Shown one piece after another: positions 6,137 to 7,685 of a DNA stretch of 7,685 nt. The stretch lies in assembly GCA_005888925.1 (NCBI GenBank), contig VBCP01000573.1, positions 1 through 7,685 of the forward strand, read 5' to 3'. Below the pieces are notes generated by a model that saw nothing but the letters and a program-made list of their open reading frames with translations, was not told the origin of the DNA and did no database searches. Numbering within the stretch: the stretch's first letter is position 1; the number at the start of each line of letters is the position of its first letter. Source of the DNA: Betaproteobacteria bacterium (GTDB lineage: Bacteria > Pseudomonadota > Gammaproteobacteria > Burkholderiales > SG8-39). Made by a program: the position numbers and the translations under genes.

Positions 6137-6165
6137 CCTTGCGGCGTCGCCAACACCCGCAAAGG
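6137..6165 (+). promoter_or_regulatory. Hairpin covering the ribosome site of the small Cys protein gene
   Basis: Bases 6137-6144 (CCTTGCGG) can pair with 6157-6165 (CCGCAAAGG, one bulged A) around a 12-base loop. The 3' arm contains the start of the AAAGGGG ribosome site, which lies about 7 bases before the ATG at 6174. It could lower translation or be incidental in GC-rich DNA. Confidence 0.3.
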
Positions 6166-6173
6166 GGACGACC

Positions 6174-6407
6174 ATGAAAATAATCGCATTGCTCGCCGCG
6201 CTCGCGCTCGCGGCGCCGGTCTGGGCGCAGCCGGCGAAGGAGCCGGCGAAGCCGGCAGCTCAGGAACCGCCGAAGGCCGAAGCGAAACCCGAGGCGCCGA
6301 AACCGGTGGCCAAGAAAGCAAATCCCCGGCGGCAGGAGGACGCGAGGCACTGCCTCGAGAAGTCCACCAACACCGAGATCATCAAGTGCGCAGAAGCGTA
6401 TCTTTAG
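6174..6407 (+). CDS. Small secreted Ala/Pro/Lys-rich protein with two cysteines, function unknown
   Basis: This 77-residue protein has a clear signal peptide (MKIIALLAALALAAPVWA, likely cleaved after Ala18). A low-complexity Ala/Pro/Lys/Glu linker follows (about 19-50), then a short C-terminal module with Cys60 and Cys72 (C-x11-C, ending CAEAYL) that may form one disulfide in the periplasm. The AAAGGGG ribosome site lies about 7 bases before the ATG, supporting the start. It follows the DUF1499 gene by 48 bases and may be its operon partner or have its own promoter; none is convincing. Its last 26 bases overlap the tail of the converging PDZ lipoprotein gene. I do not recognise a named family; small secreted proteins of this layout are common in betaproteobacteria. 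Confidence 0.75.
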   Translation: MKIIALLAALALAAPVWAQPAKEPAKPAAQEPPKAEAKPEAPKPVAKKANPRRQEDARHCLEKSTNTEIIKCAEAYL

Positions 6408-6810
6408 ACGGCGGCGCGAGCTTCGGCAGGCCGTCGGGCGATCGCGGCCCGGCGCCCGAGAGGTCCATCGGCACGTAGAAGTCGGCTTTCCCGCGCCGCA
6501 CGAGCAGGGCGAGGCTGCCGCCCGGCTGCGCGGCGACCAGGCGCGTGAAGTCCTCGATGTTGCGCAGCCGCTGCTGGTTCACCGCATAGACGATGTCCCC
6601 CACGCGCAGCCCCGCGCGCTCGGCGAGACTGCCCGCCTTGACCACCGCCAGCCCGTAGGCGAGCCCGACCGAGCGCAGCGCCGAAGCCGGCACCTCGCGC
6701 AGGCTCAAGCCCAACGCCTCCGGGCTCTCGATCGTGACCTGCCGCAGCTGACTTTCCGGCGCATCGCATGCGGCGAGCGCGAGCAGCGCGGCAATGAGTA
6801 TCCGTTTCAT
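6382..6810 (-). CDS. PDZ-domain lipoprotein coupled to an HtrA-type protease
   Basis: This is a 142-residue protein. The N-terminus MKRILIAALLALAAC is a lipoprotein signal with lipobox LAAC (12-15), so Cys15 should be lipidated. Asp16 follows, which in enterobacteria favours retention in the inner membrane. Residues about 33-117 form a PDZ domain (AYGLAVVKAGSLAERAGL, then GDIVYAVNQQ, ending ALLVRRGKADFYVPMDL). It closely resembles the second PDZ of the protease just upstream, which ends ALLVRRGEVSLYVPVEL. No protease domain is present. The remainder (118-142) is Pro/Ser-rich and probably unstructured. The ATG overlaps the protease stop as ATGA, indicating coupled translation and a shared role. 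It likely binds C-terminal peptide tails or the protease itself at the membrane; this is inference. The 3' end overlaps the convergent small-protein gene. Confidence 0.85.
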   Translation of the reverse strand: MKRILIAALLALAACDAPESQLRQVTIESPEALGLSLREVPASALRSVGLAYGLAVVKAGSLAERAGLRVGDIVYAVNQQRLRNIEDFTRLVAAQPGGSLALLVRRGKADFYVPMDLSGAGPRSPDGLPKLAPPSKDTLLRT

Positions 6811-7685
6811 CCGAGCTCCACCGGGACGTAGAGCGAGACCTCGCCGCGGCGCACCAGCAGCGCGACCATGTCGCCCTTCCGCCGAGCGCCGATCAGCTTC
6901 TCGAATTCCTGCTTGCTCGCGAAACGGCTCTGGTTCACGCCGACGATGACGTCGCCGGGGAGGATGGTGCTGCCGGGCCCGGAGCGCTGCGCGACGTCGA
7001 CCACCACCAGCCCGTAGTCCACGCCGAGCGTCTTGCGCTCGGCCGGCATGAGCTCGCGCACCGCCATGCCAAGGCGCGCGTCCTCCTGCTTCGCCGGCGC
7101 CTGGCGCGCCGCCACCGCGGGCTCCGGCGCGATCTCGCCGACGCGCAGCTCGAGCGTCTGCCGCTTGCCGTCCCGCCAGATCGCCAGGTGGGCGAGGCTG
7201 CCGGGCTTGGTCGCGGCGACCAGGCGCGGCAGCTCGTTCGGCTCGTCGATCCGCTCGCCGTTCCATTCGAGCACCACGTCGCCGACGCGCACGCCGCCCT
7301 TGTCGGCGGGGCTGCCCTTCTCGACATTGATGATGACCGCGCCGGTGGCTTCGTCCAACTTGAACGAGCGCGCGAGCTCCTTGGTCACCGGCTGGATGGC
7401 GATGCCGATGCGCCCGCGCGTCACCTTGCCCTGGCTCTTGAGTTGGCGCGAGACGTCGAGCGCCACCTCGATCGGGATGGCGAAGGACACGCCCATGTAG
7501 CCGCCGGTGCCGCTGTAGATGAGCGAATTGACGCCGATCACCTCGCCCTGCAGGTTGAGCAGCGGCCCGCCCGAGTTGCCGGGATTCACCGCGACGTCGG
7601 TCTGGATGAACGGCACGTACATCTCGTCGGGCAGCGAGCGCCCCTTCGCGCTGACGATGCCGGCGGTGATGGTGTTGGCGAAGCC
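6807..7685 (-). CDS. HtrA/DegP-like (Do family) periplasmic serine protease, C-terminal 292 residues (partial)
   Basis: The gene enters from the right edge, and its N-terminus (signal peptide, catalytic His and Asp) lies outside. The visible part begins GFANTITAGIVSAKGRS and contains the S1C nucleophile motif NPGNSGGPLLN, with catalytic Ser at residue 38 of the fragment. Next come the end of the protease domain (to about 75), PDZ1 (about 92-185, with GSPADKGGVRVGDVVLEWNG) and PDZ2 (about 203-290, with GLVVVDVAQRSGPGS and GDVIVGVNQ, ending YVPVEL). The two-PDZ layout is that of DegP, DegQ and MucD, which degrade or chaperone misfolded envelope proteins in the periplasm. The lepA/rseB context of mucD is not seen on this side; instead a PDZ lipoprotein gene follows with a 4-base overlap. 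The symbol is left blank because degP, degQ and mucD cannot be separated here. Confidence 0.93.
   Translation of the reverse strand, partial: GFANTITAGIVSAKGRSLPDEMYVPFIQTDVAVNPGNSGGPLLNLQGEVIGVNSLIYSGTGGYMGVSFAIPIEVALDVSRQLKSQGKVTRGRIGIAIQPVTKELARSFKLDEATGAVIINVEKGSPADKGGVRVGDVVLEWNGERIDEPNELPRLVAATKPGSLAHLAIWRDGKRQTLELRVGEIAPEPAVAARQAPAKQEDARLGMAVRELMPAERKTLGVDYGLVVVDVAQRSGPGSTILPGDVIVGVNQSRFASKQEFEKLIGARRKGDMVALLVRRGEVSLYVPVELG

Noticed and set aside
5382..6350. A 322-codon minus-strand open frame opposite DUF1499 and the small secreted protein gene
   Set aside because: It is Arg/His/Gly-rich with no domain, and antisense to a convincing DUF1499 gene.
1..7685. Search by eye for CRISPR arrays, insertion sequences, tRNAs, rRNA and defence genes
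   Set aside because: No spaced direct repeats, transposase motifs, terminal inverted repeats or cloverleaf sequences were seen. The only tandem repeat is the coding one at 3775-4170.

Overview
The window is a gene-dense, high-GC stretch of a bacterial chromosome. GC-rich codon use, the style of the peroxiredoxin, DUF4112, DUF1499 and HtrA proteins, and the small Cys-containing secreted proteins point to a betaproteobacterium (Burkholderiales/Rhodocyclales-like). This placement is judged from protein style, not from a database search.

Layout. (1) At the left edge, on the + strand, are the last 20 codons of a large-conductance mechanosensitive channel gene (mscL). They end inside a perfect 11-bp hairpin that also holds the stop codon of the converging gene. 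(2) A long minus-strand block runs from about 4831 down to 83: a Prx5-type peroxiredoxin, then after a 79-base gap a secreted protein built from three 44-residue four-cysteine repeats, an AzlC/AzlD branched-chain amino-acid exporter pair, and a periplasmic two-domain M16 zinc metallopeptidase. The last four genes are packed end to start with 4-base overlaps or nearly so, and look like one translationally coupled operon. (3) Diverging from the peroxiredoxin is a + strand group: a DUF4112 membrane protein, a DUF1499 membrane protein 14 bases later, and a small secreted Ala/Pro/Lys-rich protein with two cysteines. (4) On the right edge, on the minus strand, is the C-terminal part of an HtrA/DegP-type serine protease (active-site Ser plus two PDZ domains). 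It overlaps by 4 bases a small lipoprotein that is essentially one PDZ domain resembling the protease's own second PDZ. That lipoprotein gene converges on and overlaps the small Cys protein gene by 26 bases.

Functionally the window is about the cell envelope: osmotic channel, periplasmic proteolysis (M16 and HtrA), amino-acid export, peroxide defence and several envelope proteins of unknown role. The points most worth attention are the 3 x 44-residue cysteine repeat protein, the two abnormal starts in azlC and azlD (an out-of-frame ATGA and a probable CTG start with a good Shine-Dalgarno), and the HtrA protease coupled to a detached PDZ lipoprotein. No mobile element, CRISPR array, tRNA or rRNA was seen, and no gap between genes exceeds 100 bases.
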